In this document: positions 12,612 through 22,904 of the stretch, piece after piece
How the letters are laid out: every line of letters starts with the position of its first letter
How positions within the stretch are numbered: position 1 is the first letter of the stretch
Origin: Emmonsiellopsis sp. PD_33
Lineage: Eukaryota; Ascomycota; Eurotiomycetes; Onygenales; Ajellomycetaceae
Direction of reading: 5' to 3'
Length of the DNA: 64,000 nt
Assembly (NCBI GenBank): GCA_032988165.1
Contig: JANTQF010000124.1
Location: forward strand, 1-64,000
The notes under the pieces: model-generated
Told to the model about the DNA's origin: nothing
Database searches by the model: none
Seen by the model: only the letters and a program-made list of their open reading frames with translations
Position numbers and translations under genes: made by a program

Positions 12612-12996
12612 ATGGATCCCGCGCAAGAACAAACCCCCCAGGCGCCACCCGCGACCGAACACCTTAACATCAAGGTTACCGACAACAACAACGAAGTTTT
12701 TTTTAAGATCAAGAGAACTACCCAGCTCAAGAAACTCATGGAGGCATTTTGCTCGAGGCAGGGGAAGGATCTTTCTGCTGTCCGCTTTTTGTTTGATGGC
12801 ACCAGAGTTCGTCAAGACGACACTCCTGATACAGTAAGATATTGTTCTCCTTCAGGATCTGCGCAGCGCCCAATGCATGGCCTGCGCCCTTCCTTTCCCT
12901 TAACTTCCCTACATATTACTGACGTGTTTGTCTCTGTAGCTCGATATGGCAGATGGGGACACACTCGAAGTGCACCAGGAACAAATTGGCGGATAG
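12612..12996 (+). CDS. SMT3: SUMO (Smt3-like ubiquitin-like modifier)
   Basis: Exons 12612-12833 and 12940-12996, 92 aa. SUMO is attached to lysines of nuclear proteins by an E1/E2/E3 cascade. The core is unmistakable: EHLNIKVTDNNNEVFFKIKR, TTQLKKLMEAFCSRQGK, VRFLFDGTRVRQDDTPDTLDM, GDTLEVHQEQIGG. The first ~17 residues form the usual flexible Gln/Pro-rich tail. The stop codon follows the di-glycine directly, so the gene encodes the mature form with nothing for a SUMO protease to trim. The intron splits the family-typical DTPDT|LDM position. Confidence 0.96.
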
Positions 12997-14146
12997 AACG
13001 CGGTTTCTTTCTTCCTACTCACCGATGCGACGAAGTAAGCTGAAAATTTCCCCTTGGGGAGGGAACCACTGGAGCTGACAATTTCTCCTTTTTGATACAG
13101 TTTTCTTCTTATGCCTTTCTGACCTCTGATATTCTGTGCTCTGTACTTATGATGCTGTTATTTATTTCTTTGATTTTCTCCTGAGACTTTGCTAGGTGCC
13201 TAATAGCAACTCCAAGCTGCACCTCCTAGCCTAAATCGGGCAAATGCCTTATTGCGACAATCTGCGTCCGCTGGTGCCTGGGTTAGCTGAGCTTCTGTGT
13301 TGCAATGCGTCATCCTTGGTTCTCATCATGTTTTTTTAATCAGAGCGGTTGGCTAGACATGTGATTTCCTTTTTTTCTGATCCTTCTTCATCGTTGATAT
13401 CGCTGAGCAAAAGGAGATATTCGGTGAAACACCTACACACCACCACACATGATTTCTATCCATGTCTTGTTATGTGCCACGCAGCTTCAGTGCTAGCATT
13501 TTACAGACCAAGCTCATCATTGCCTTGGCCGCTCGTTGGGTCAAGTCCATTAGTTTGGCCGCGTGGGAATGTTTTTGTGAAGTTTAGAAAGCCATGGAAA
13601 GTGGATGTAGCAATGCAAGGCTGTCAAAGCATCACTCTTTGATCAAGTACACCTGCAAGCTCAAATTTAGGGAAAGGAGTTATGCCAGACGGGATGCATG
13701 GGTGGTGGTTTAGCACAGCTATGGATATCTACTCCGTGGGAGATCAACTTAGAGAGCAGTTATTGGACACGATGTTTAGAAGATGGCCAAATACCTCAAT
13801 TAATAAATCTCATTATGTGGACAAAAGGGATGCGCAAACAGATATATGCTCTCATGTGTAGTCAGGAGATCATTTGATGCCAAGAACGCCAAAAGAAGAC
13901 AAACATAGGTAACTGATGGCAGATGTTCAAACGGGAGGGAGCATCTAGTTATTTACCTCCCCCGCTTTTAAATCCTACTCTGGAAAAAAAAACAATCCCA
14001 ATGCTAATTATACAAGCACATAATAAACAAACCCCTGAGGAACAAAACCAAAACACTACATAATGTCAAACCCAGTGTAACAAAACCAAAAAACCCCGCC
14101 CCCTCCCAAAAAAAAAAAAAACAATATGTATCAAATGGAACAACCC
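12997..14146. other. Intergenic, SUMO 3' region
   Basis: Long spacer between convergent genes, containing the SUMO 3' UTR and A-rich runs at about 13980-14115. A 97-codon frame at 13349-13642 lacks any recognisable feature and is not called. Confidence 0.45.
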
Positions 14147-14803
14147 CTACCCCTCCCAAACCGCCGCCTTCGCCTTCTCCTCCGCCTTCCTCCTCTCCCT
14201 CTCCACCTCCCGCTCCCTCTCCAACCGTTTCGCCTCCTTCTCCCTCACCGCCCGATCATATGCTCTCTGCTCCTCCGTCCGCTTCGGCGCCCGTATCCCC
14301 AACGCGCCCGCGATCATTCTGTTCGCGACGGCAGTCTGCTTCTCTGGCCGTCTGTCGGGTGCGCTGCGGGATGTTGTTGATGTCGTTGTTGAGGGTGGGG
14401 GATTGGTATCTTCCCAGCGGGGGAGGAGGGGGCCGGTCTGCGGGGAGACGGGGGTTGGTGGAGGTGCGTTGGTGCCGGCTGATGATGGTGTTGTGGTGTT
14501 GTTGGTGGTGGTGGGGGATTTTAGAGTAGCGGAGGCGGGCGGGGTAATGTCGTTGTCATTGTCTTCATTTTCCGAGGCGGAGGAGAGGGATTCATCTTCC
14601 CAGGAGTCTGCGACGGGGGACGACTTTTTCTTATTGGGGGCGGGCTTCTTTTTGTTTGTGCTGGGGTTTGTATTTATGGTGAGGTTTTTGAGGGAGGATT
14701 GGAGGGGTTCGGTGGTGTCTGCGGCGTTGCTTAGCTTGTTGGCTTTTGGAAGTGGGATGGTTAGTTTTTTGGAATGATACATACCTCTAGAGCGGTCTGC
14801 CAT
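14147..14803 (-). CDS. Hypothetical charged, mostly disordered protein, 218 aa
   Basis: Single exon. It begins MADRSRGMYHSKKLTIPLPK. The middle is low-complexity (Lys/Pro runs, an acidic Ser/Glu/Asp patch near 70-85, then Thr/Pro/Ser). The last 60 residues look conserved in style: VANRMIAGALGIRAPKRTEE followed by a long Arg/Glu helix (AYDRAVREKEAKRLERERE...) ending in Trp-Glu-Gly. This C-terminal helix is probably the functional part. I do not recognise the family; yeast-like names would be guesses. Frame length plus the ordered C-terminus is the evidence. Confidence 0.6.
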   Translation of the reverse strand: MADRSRGMYHSKKLTIPLPKANKLSNAADTTEPLQSSLKNLTINTNPSTNKKKPAPNKKKSSPVADSWEDESLSSASENEDNDNDITPPASATLKSPTTTNNTTTPSSAGTNAPPPTPVSPQTGPLLPRWEDTNPPPSTTTSTTSRSAPDRRPEKQTAVANRMIAGALGIRAPKRTEEQRAYDRAVREKEAKRLEREREVERERRKAEEKAKAAVWEG

Positions 14804-16234
14804 TGCTGAAAAACTTGCTTATACTAGATGAATCGAGAAACGCAGGTACATATCGTCTGCTTCTCCTGTTCTCCCTCTCTCCACATTTTAATCTACCTGC
14901 TGCGAGGGGCCGAGATTCGCCTTACATAAGCCAGCATTGCCAAGACATTCCCCGCCTTTTTGGGATTTAAGATTGTCACGTGAGCGCTAACCGGTCTAGG
15001 CGGGATTAGGTAAGCGGCGGCAGCGTTCCGCAATGGAAACAGAAATCAAGACTCGGGATATCAACGACAGGAAAATAAAGAGACACGTCAAGGGTCATGA
15101 GAAGAAGAGTCTCCCGATGTTCGACACCACGTTGTCAATAACTTTACAACTTCCTGCTGTCATCGCGCACGGATTCCCTCCGCAACAATGCCTGCTGGCG
15201 ATCTCCACTCTCGCTCCATAACCTGGCGACCCTCACGCACTTATCACTGACGGATTTCCAGCCAAGATATATATGACACAAAAGTCAAACTCAAAACTCG
15301 AGACATCGGATTCAAGCCTGAAGAGGGTCAATTTTCCTCTCGATATTACACAAATAGTGTGTTTGCTCCTGTTCTTGCAGTGAGCGGGCATCCTCCGTTC
15401 CGCTTGGGCCAAGATCATGCTCTGAGGTTCTGATGGGTCCAGCTAGAAACTGGCTTCGGCTAAATCCCGAGGCTGTTGGCTTAGCTGCATCATTCCTCTG
15501 GTCTCGGGGCGGCTGGGATCATACCTTGCCTCCGAGAAATTAGCCGTGGCGAATGGTTTCGGCATACACTGTTGGAATTGTGAAGGGGACTTGGGGACTT
15601 CGTTTCGCCAACGAGGATTCTATGGACAAGTGATGCATACCAACAACGACTATTGAGATATATGATTTTTTTCCACATTAGGAACACTCAATTGATTTTG
15701 AATGGAGGCGTTTTTTCTCGAAAACCGCCTCCCAATGATAGTGACCTCGGGATTACGGGGATGACGTGCACACCCTATTTCCGAGCTCGGTTAACTATGG
15801 AGAGGAACAAGCGTCTGCCCCTCTGGGAACATCGGACCAAGCTGCTCACTTTTCTTCGAGTCTTCAAGATGTGGTGCTTTCTTGTAGAGCCTCTGCACGC
15901 TACTGAGATCACGCCCTGGCCTAACGTTGTGTGTGGAGAAGATGCCTCCGCTCCGTCGATATAATTGATGCTACTGCTGATAATTTAACAAGCTCCCCTC
16001 CCGCCCCGGCCATCTTCCCCAGTCTCTTCTTTTATTTCTACGCCTATAGATATTATTCTTATTTCCAGGTTCTCTCCTTTCTTTTCTTTTGGAATTACAA
16101 AACACAGCGCCTCCGGATTTTCTTGTCCCTTCAATTTCCCTTGCTGTCGCAGGTCTGCAAGACTGGAAATTTGATGTTCCCAGGCGCATCCAGCAACCAA
16201 CCTGTGAAGATTTGCGGCCCGAGGCTCAAGAGCC
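14804..16234. other. Intergenic, divergent promoters
   Basis: Upstream region shared by the 218-aa gene and the succinyl-CoA ligase-like gene. Several short frames exist (up to about 130 codons) but none has family resemblance. Pyrimidine-rich near 15990-16100. Confidence 0.45.
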
Positions 16235-18904
16235 ATGACCTTCAACTCCATATCTCCTTCGCTGGCAACCCGCCGCTTCGGACCACGAAAGGTGGCGCGA
16301 GCTGCCAAATGCTTGAATTCTAGATTTTCGACATCGTCGCGAGTACTGAGCTATGCTGATACCCTCCCTAATCTCAAAATCGGTGCTCACACGCGAGTTC
16401 TTTTCCAGGGCTTTACTGGTATGTGGAATAAGCTTCTTCATCGTCTTTTGTATAGATGCGATTCATGTCTATAATTCGGTACTTCTGATTCGCATCAGTA
16501 GCTAAACTTTAAAGAATAGGCAGACAGGTACTCCCCCCTCCCCCTCCCAGCAGCGGCTCATTAAACTTCGAACGACTAAGATGTGACTGGAGGCAACCGC
16601 AAATGTAAAAGAGTCCCTAGCATGGGGTACCAAGATTGTAGGCGGTGTAAAGCCAGGCGTCGAGGGCGAACACCTTGGATTGCCTGTATTCCCATCAGTG
16701 CGAGTGGTAAGTCTATCAGCCTCGTCTTAACCTAGTATATAGGTACGCTGCATATTGACAAGTGGTTGCTGATGTTCCCCTTTCTCAGGCGCAAGAAAAG
16801 GCAAAGCCAGACGCAACTGCAGTCTACGTTCCTGGAACACAAACGGCGCAGGCAATTGAAGAAGCCATCGAAGCAGAAATCCCGCTTGTAGTTGCGGTTG
16901 CAGAACATGTTCCGATTCACGATATCATGCGGGTGGGTGCCGCCCATCTACTTTCAAGGGTTTTGATTTGGTCTAACGAGAACATTTCAGATTCACTCGA
17001 TGCTCAAAACCCAATCGAAGACACGTTTGGTAGGTGCCAACTGCCCAGGTATCATTTCCGCCATTGGAAAATGTCGAATTGGATTCCAGCCTCTTCCCTG
17101 CTTCTCCCCCGGCAACATTGGAATCGTCGCAAAGTCCGGCACTCTTGGTTACGAGACCGTCGCATCTACAACTCGCGCCGGGCTAGGCCAGAGCCTTTGC
17201 ATCAGCATGGGCGGCGATGTTCTGGCTGGTACAGACTTCGTGGATGCGCTGAATATTTTTGAACATGATGAGGATACACATGGAATCATGCTTGTTGGTG
17301 AGATTGGAGGAACCTCTGAGCTCGATGCCGCAGCATGGATTGCGGACTATCGCCGGCGCACTACCAACCCAAAGTACGGAACCTTCCCAAGCTCCGTGAA
17401 ACGTTGCTAACAGATAGGTAGGCCCATAATGGCGTTGGTTGGTGGGCTTCAAGCCCCTCCAGGAAGAGTGATGGGTCATGCAGGCGCTTGGGCCGCTCCT
17501 GGTGAGCCGGATGCACAGACGAAACTAAAGGCACTGCGAGATGCGGGTGCTGTCATCGTGCATCACCCTGAGAAATTTGGAGAGGGCATGAAAACGTTGC
17601 TGAGTAGCTCTGGCAGACGCCCGGGACTGTCCGTGAGTTTTTGGCTCCAAAAATATAGAAATTATATTTCCGCTGACCTCATCATAGTCTTCTGCTGCCG
17701 CTGTTGGACAGCAGAGAGGATTCCATACATTACGGCGACCAGCCGTTCATCGACAGCCCATCACAACGCAGCGCAGAAACCTCTATCTCAAACAATCTCA
17801 ATCATTCGACCTGCTTAAAGAAAAGGGAGTAGCAGTTGGCGGGTCAAACCAACCCAGCGATTTCTTTCTTGGCCTCTCGATTGATCGCAACTCCCATTCT
17901 CCCTGCGTAATTGCCTCTCCCACCACCGACCCCGCAACCTCTCTCTCGCTCTCTCGGAAATTCCCATTTGACTATAACAAGAAGGAATTCAGGGCCGATG
18001 GCGCCGATGTGCAGGCAATTGCAAGCCATATTGGCCTCGGCGAGTCTGCTCTGGAACCTCTCGCAAGGCTGTCGCAAAATCTTCTCGATATCTACATGAG
18101 CAAGGAAGCATTTGTGCTTGAGACACAAGTTAGTGTCACGAACGACGGTAGCTTCCAAGTTAACGGTGCCCGATTTGGTTTCGATGATGCTGCTTATAAA
18201 AGTTCAAAGCGACAGGAGGATATCCACAAGCTTCGGAATAAGGCTGAGGAGGTCCCTGAAGAAGTAGAGGCTGAGAAGGATGGTATTGTCTATGTCAAGT
18301 ATGTCCCATAATTCCTAGATATTTGATTTCACTGCAGCTAAAAACAAATTTGTATAGACTTGGTGGAGAAGGAAGTATCGGTACCCTCGGTAAGCTGACC
18401 CTCCCCTGACCTTGAAAACACTTTACTCACCGCTTCCCATTATAGTTAATGGTGCAGGCCTCGCCATGAATACGGTCGACGCCCTGAGCCATCACGGCGG
18501 CCACTGCGCCAATTTCCTCGACACTGGCGGCAAAGCCACCTCCGAAACCGTCAAGTCGTCGTTCCGCATCATCCTCTCTGATCCCCGCGTCAAGACCATC
18601 TTTGTAAACATTTTTGGTGGTCTGACGCTCTGTGACATGATTGCTAACGGCATCATCATGGCGTTCCGTGACTTGGATATGAAGGTGCCGGTAGTTGTGC
18701 GTCTGAGGGGGACGAATGAGGAGCTTGGGCAAAAGATGGTACGTATGCAAAATTTTTTAGATATTCCCTTCTTCCTTCCGTGGTCTGTTGCGTGCTGACC
18801 ACCTCCGGTTTTTAAAAATCTAGATCGCCGAGAGTGGACTGCCTCTGCACGCTTTTGACTCGTTCGAGGATGCTGCGAAGAAGGTTATCAGCTTTACTCG
18901 TTAA
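16235..18904 (+). CDS. Succinyl-CoA ligase-like alpha-beta fusion, ATP-grasp shortened
   Basis: Ten exons: 16235-16418, 16520-16527, 16593-16706, 16789-16932, 16991-17373, 17422-17632, 17688-18298, 18358-18389, 18446-18738, 18824-18904; 686 aa. The N-terminus is Arg/Ser-rich and free of acidic residues, a likely mitochondrial presequence. Residues about 45-345 match the alpha subunit: LFQGFTGRQ, ATKIVGGVKPG-type CoA-binding loop, GANCPGII, GEIGGTSE, and MGHAGA with the phosphorylated His near residue 296. Residues about 385-686 match the beta subunit: FDLLKEKGV, SDFFLGLSIDR, LVNGAGLAMNTVDA, GGHCANFLDTGGKA, VNIFGGLTLCDMIANGI, VPVVVRLRGTN. About 75 residues of the beta ATP-grasp N-terminal half are absent between FDLLKEKGV and SDFFLGL. 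Substrate (succinate or another acid) and ATP use are therefore uncertain. Exon 2 is 8 nt. Confidence 0.85.
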
Positions 18905-19386
18905 ATATTTCTCTCGCCTTTCCCGTGCCGGCCTGGATCTCCCGTCGTCTCTATACCAACCAATACACTGCCTCCCATACCTACGATGCGCGAGAAACGC
19001 TATAGTTCAATCATCTTCCTTTTCTATTTGGATATAATTTCTGTCAAATACCTTTTTCTGGGCTATTGTGGATGATTGCCCCTCCCAAGCATTTTTGGAT
19101 GTAATAGCGTTTTGAGAGCTTGTCCGCGATAGAATTGTTTGGTGGATATATACCATATAGATAGACGAATATATAAACTAGTTTTGAATTTTGAAGTTTC
19201 TAGAGCAACCAATTCATAATGAAAAAGTGCCACGATGTGTATTTCTGATCCGATTTTGCTGTACGGGGATGCGATTTCATGTGGTGATAAAAATCGCCAC
19301 CCACTCCATAAATAGCGCGGTTCGGCCACCCCACCAATCCTTACCCACGCCCAGTGGCGTAACGGTTAACCCGCCTTTTCACATCT
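18905..19386. other. Intergenic before the tRNA gene
   Basis: 3' region of the ligase-like gene, then AT-rich spacer. At about 19345-19372 there is an isolated tRNA A-box-like stretch (TGGCGTAACGGTTAACC) with no matching T-arm; see findings. Confidence 0.45.
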
Positions 19387-19505
19387 GAGGGACTGGCAGA
19401 AGGGTAATGCGTAGCTCTCCTATGATTGGACAGTTAGACGTCCCGAAAGGGATTGTCTAGGACCAAGCTAAGCTAAGATTGTGGGTTCGAGTCCCACGTT
19501 CCTCG
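19387..19505 (+). tRNA. tRNA-Arg(CCT) with a 47-nt intron
   Basis: Folds as a complete tRNA. Acceptor 19387-19393 (GAGGGAC) pairs with 19498-19504 (GTTCCTC) with one G-U. The D-stem is GCA/TGC with loop AAGGGTAA. The anticodon stem is TAGCT (19412-19416) with AGCTA (19471-19475), loop CTCCTAA after splicing, anticodon CCT at 19419-19421. The intron 19423-19469 sits one base 3' of the anticodon, the canonical place. Variable loop AGATT; T-arm GTGGG-TTCGAGT-CCCAC; discriminator G at 19505; a T-run follows. It reads AGG codons. The identity rests on the anticodon, which depends on the intron placement chosen. Confidence 0.85.
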
Positions 19506-19509
19506 ATTC

Positions 19510-19521
19510 TTTTTTTTTTTT
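19510..19521 (+). terminator. Pol III T-run terminator
   Basis: Twelve consecutive T residues beginning four bases after the tRNA discriminator, as expected for RNA polymerase III termination. Confidence 0.8.
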
Positions 19522-20715
19522 CCTGACCCTTGATTTTATTTTTTGAGCTATCATATCGTAAGTGGCATTCGCTGTGAACAGGGTAAAAATGAGGTATGGT
19601 TTTGTTTTCGTTTTTGGTTGGTTGTATTTGCGATCTGTGGCGTATTTAGGCGATGTGCAATACCTTTCTATTGCCATTGAGGGGCAGCTTGATATCTCTG
19701 TTGATTAATTGTACGCGATGGCAGCGGTACGCCAACCCCAACAAAAACCCATCTATCATTACCCTGGGTTAGGGCAGATTAGGGATAGCTGCGGTGAGAG
19801 GGGATTAGCTTGCAATTCGAGCCGCCTGAGAAATAAAATCTGAGTATGATTCTCATGCCACACTGAACCGCTTCCCCCCAGCCTCTATCACAATGACTGA
19901 CAACCTCAACTGCGGAACGGTGATCAAAGGTGATTGATTACGCCTTCCACCTACTACACAACGTTGAAACCCATCAACAGAGACAATACTGCCGACCACC
20001 GCTCCAATCCCGTCGACAACTATATCTAATGTTCGGCGCCTCCGCTGCAGGCTAGACGGCTCTTCTGGGCTGGTCCTCTGGACACAGCAGCTGATGAAGG
20101 ATGCAACGGGTTATCTCCACCATGAGACAAAGAGCAAGCATTCCTTCTCTTCTCTTATCCCTGAGATGATGCAGCTGTTTCTGCTCTTTCTGTTCCCTTT
20201 GCGGCTGCGGCTTTGTCATGCTGCATCCCAGACTGCAACATAACGATATGTTTCTGGCCATCCAACAAACGCATGCCAGGTCTCCCCTGCATCCCCAAGG
20301 CAACAATGTGCCTTCATCATCATCCTAATTATCTTCATCATCACCATCACCATCATCATATCATTCATCATCGTGGGCATAACTCCATATGCAGCTGGCT
20401 TCCAGATGCGTTGCTGACTCAGCCTCACCACCGAGATTTTTCCATCGGGCTAGATCGCGGCCAGTGCCGGCCGCTGATTGGCTGCGGTGCTGGACCTCGG
20501 CTCGCAGTCGGCGTTCCTGAGCCCGACGGCCAACCGCAAAAAAATCTCCGACGATACGAATACGACGGCGGGTTGTTCAATGTTGGGTCTGCGAAACTTC
20601 ATCTGCGCCCGTCCTCCCGCTGCAGTGGCGGATCTCCCTTCGACTGGGCGGCTACCAAACGACCTTGGAAAGACTCTTGCAAACGGTGGCCCAACCGCCA
20701 CACCTGCCCGTCATT
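19522..20715. other. Intergenic with CAT/CAC microsatellite
   Basis: No supported gene. A degenerate CAT/CAC trinucleotide repeat at about 20312-20371 generates a poly-His artefact in one frame. The right part is the promoter/leader of the thioesterase gene, with a pyrimidine-rich segment before 20716. Confidence 0.45.
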
Positions 20716-21772
20716 ATGTTCTGGCCCCGTCTCCCTGCGTCCTCAGGGCTTTATAAATCCCCCTTCCGTCTCTCAACAAGCCAGCTCCTCTCATCCACCC
20801 CCGCTTATCGGACTCCGTTCTCTCGCTCATTCGTTCCCGTCCGACCCATTCGTCCGCCCCATAGGCCCTACTCAACAAGTATGTAATCCTTCTTCCCCGT
20901 CCTTGTCTTTTTCCCTCTGTATGCTTGCGGAACCCCTCCCTCCCTCCCTGACTCCAATCACTAATAACTGTGTTGCCTGCTGATAGATCGGACTACCTCC
21001 ACCGTCCTTAAATCTTTCGGCCGCCTCGTGGGCAGCCTAGCGGTATCCTTCGCGTTCTTTATGGCAGGAGCTGCGTTAAGCCCCAAAATGCGTGAAACGA
21101 TGTCCAACGTTCCCACCGACGAGGCCTCGAATTCCCTCTATGTCGCGCCGGAGGATGTCACCCGCGAGATTGACGAGTTCATCGATCAACATCCCCTCGC
21201 AGCCTCCCTGCGCGAAGATGCGCGGTTTTCAGAATCGAGACCACACATGAAAATCCCCCCCGCGCTGCGAGAACGCAACTTTACGGCGGGCACATTGTCG
21301 GGCCCGAACAAAATCGCCGTGCCCCCATATGTCTGGTCAGAGGCCGGCGGTAAGAGTCTAGTCGCCATGCTATATCTCGGGTCAGATGTATCTGGCCACC
21401 CCGGTCTGGTCCATGGCGGATTGCTAGCAACTATTCTTGACGAGTCGCTTGCGAGATGCTGTTTCCCTGCGCTTCCCAATGGCATTGGTGTCACGGCCAA
21501 TCTTAATATTGATTACCGTAGCCCGGCGCCGGCGGGTTCCTTTTTCGTCCTGCGGGCAGAGACGACAAAGGTTGAGGGGCGCAAGGCGTGGGTCGAGGGG
21601 AGAATCGAGACGCTCCCTGATGATGGGCAGGAGCCGGTTGTTGTTGCTGAAGCGAAGGCGCTGTTTATTGAGCCGAAGCATGCTGCCGTACGTTTTCCCC
21701 ACTTTCCTGGAAAAAAAGTCTCCCCGCTAACAAGTTGTATAGGTTCTTGCACCTCTCTATAAAATGACCTAA
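20716..21772 (+). CDS. Mitochondrial-type 4HBT (hotdog) thioesterase
   Basis: Exons 20716-20878, 20987-21687, 21743-21772; 297 aa. Hotdog thioesterases hydrolyse acyl-CoA thioesters. The N-terminus (MFWPRLPASSGLYKSPFRLS and on to RPPHRPYSTS) is Arg/Ser/Pro-rich without acidic residues, a good mitochondrial presequence. A hydrophobic stretch follows (LVGSLAVSFAFFMAGAAL), perhaps a membrane anchor. The catalytic signature is GLVHGGLLATILDESLARC, then LNIDYRSPAPAGSFFVLRAE and KAWVEGRIETL, as in THEM4/PaaI-like fungal proteins. The last exon is only 30 nt (VLAPLYKMT). The start is the first ATG of the exon with the presequence. Substrate unknown. Confidence 0.85.
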
Positions 21773-22904
21773 AACCACCTTTCCGACGGACGACCTGAGC
21801 ATTTAGCGAAATCACTAATAGACAGGAGCATATTTTCCTTCTGCTTGATATCCTGGTCATCTTATGCGAAACCCGCCGGTTAATACGCAGGGAAGACGTT
21901 TAGAAAGATGAGCCACATGATTTGTTTAGACCATTGATTTTCTTCTTTTTCGAGTTTTTGGGTCAATACAGGCATATATTGTTTTGCATTTTATATACTT
22001 TACAGACATGTAATTTAGCTCTGTTGATTACTATTTCTATTTGCTGTTTATCTATGTGAATTGCTTTGCCCCTGTTTTTCTTTTTTTTCGCCATGAGAGT
22101 CGATGGCATATCCATCCATAATTCCTCGGCCAACCAATCAAGGAACCGGGATTTTATTCACGTGAATTAGAGAACTAAGGTCTCATCGTTTCAACATAAA
22201 GGTGTTGCGCAACCGTCTGGGGAAATGTGGGATACGTCTGTTCTAGGGGTTCTCCCCTTCGGGATAGAATGAACTCATTTCCCCTGTCTTAGCCCCTATT
22301 GATCTCGTTGGCCTACACCTTGATCAGTTTGAATATTCTATAATTAAAATGAGATTGGTGAATGCACTTTTTGGAATGAGGTTAGATATTTTGGAACACT
22401 GTTGTTATGGCTGTTTGATGCACAAATATATATATTGTGATGTTCTTCCTCTAGAACCCTGACATCGGGTGTAAATATCTTGAAGACAGGAACCTAACCA
22501 TATAATTGACCAAACAAGGATATGTTAGGATATCAACCTAAATCGATCTTCTAATGTTATCCTCCCTGAGTGTTTTGAGGAATCCAGAAGGCTGAGGGTT
22601 TGATATCTCCGCAAGGTCGAATCGTGATTGGCCTGCCCGCACCTGACCGTGCTGCGACGTGATTGGCCCGCCAACCACCGCCGACCTCACCTCATCCACA
22701 GCTCCAACATCAACATCATCGGGGTCAGATAGACCACCACACCGATACGTGTTTAGCAGCCCACCTCCACGGAACACAACATTCTCTCCTTTCCTGCGAT
22801 ATACCCCATGCCCCCCTCATAGGTAAAAACACAGCTTCCATCACCCGAACTCCCCCAGCTTCCATCCACCCCTCCCGTCTCCCCTACATACAACATCCGC
22901 AACC
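21773..22904. other. Intergenic, VMA5 promoter region
   Basis: AT-rich spacer between two genes in the same direction; no coding evidence. The part from about 22690 is Cys/Pro-coding-like but has no start and reads as leader of the V-ATPase gene. Confidence 0.45.

Noticed and set aside
13349..13642. 97-codon frame downstream of SUMO
   Set aside because: No motif, poor codon-like pattern, position fits the SUMO 3' region.
20213..20983. 256-codon plus-strand frame with a poly-His run
   Set aside because: The His run is a CAT/CAC microsatellite, and the frame overlaps the thioesterase exon 1, which has a targeting sequence and correct splicing.
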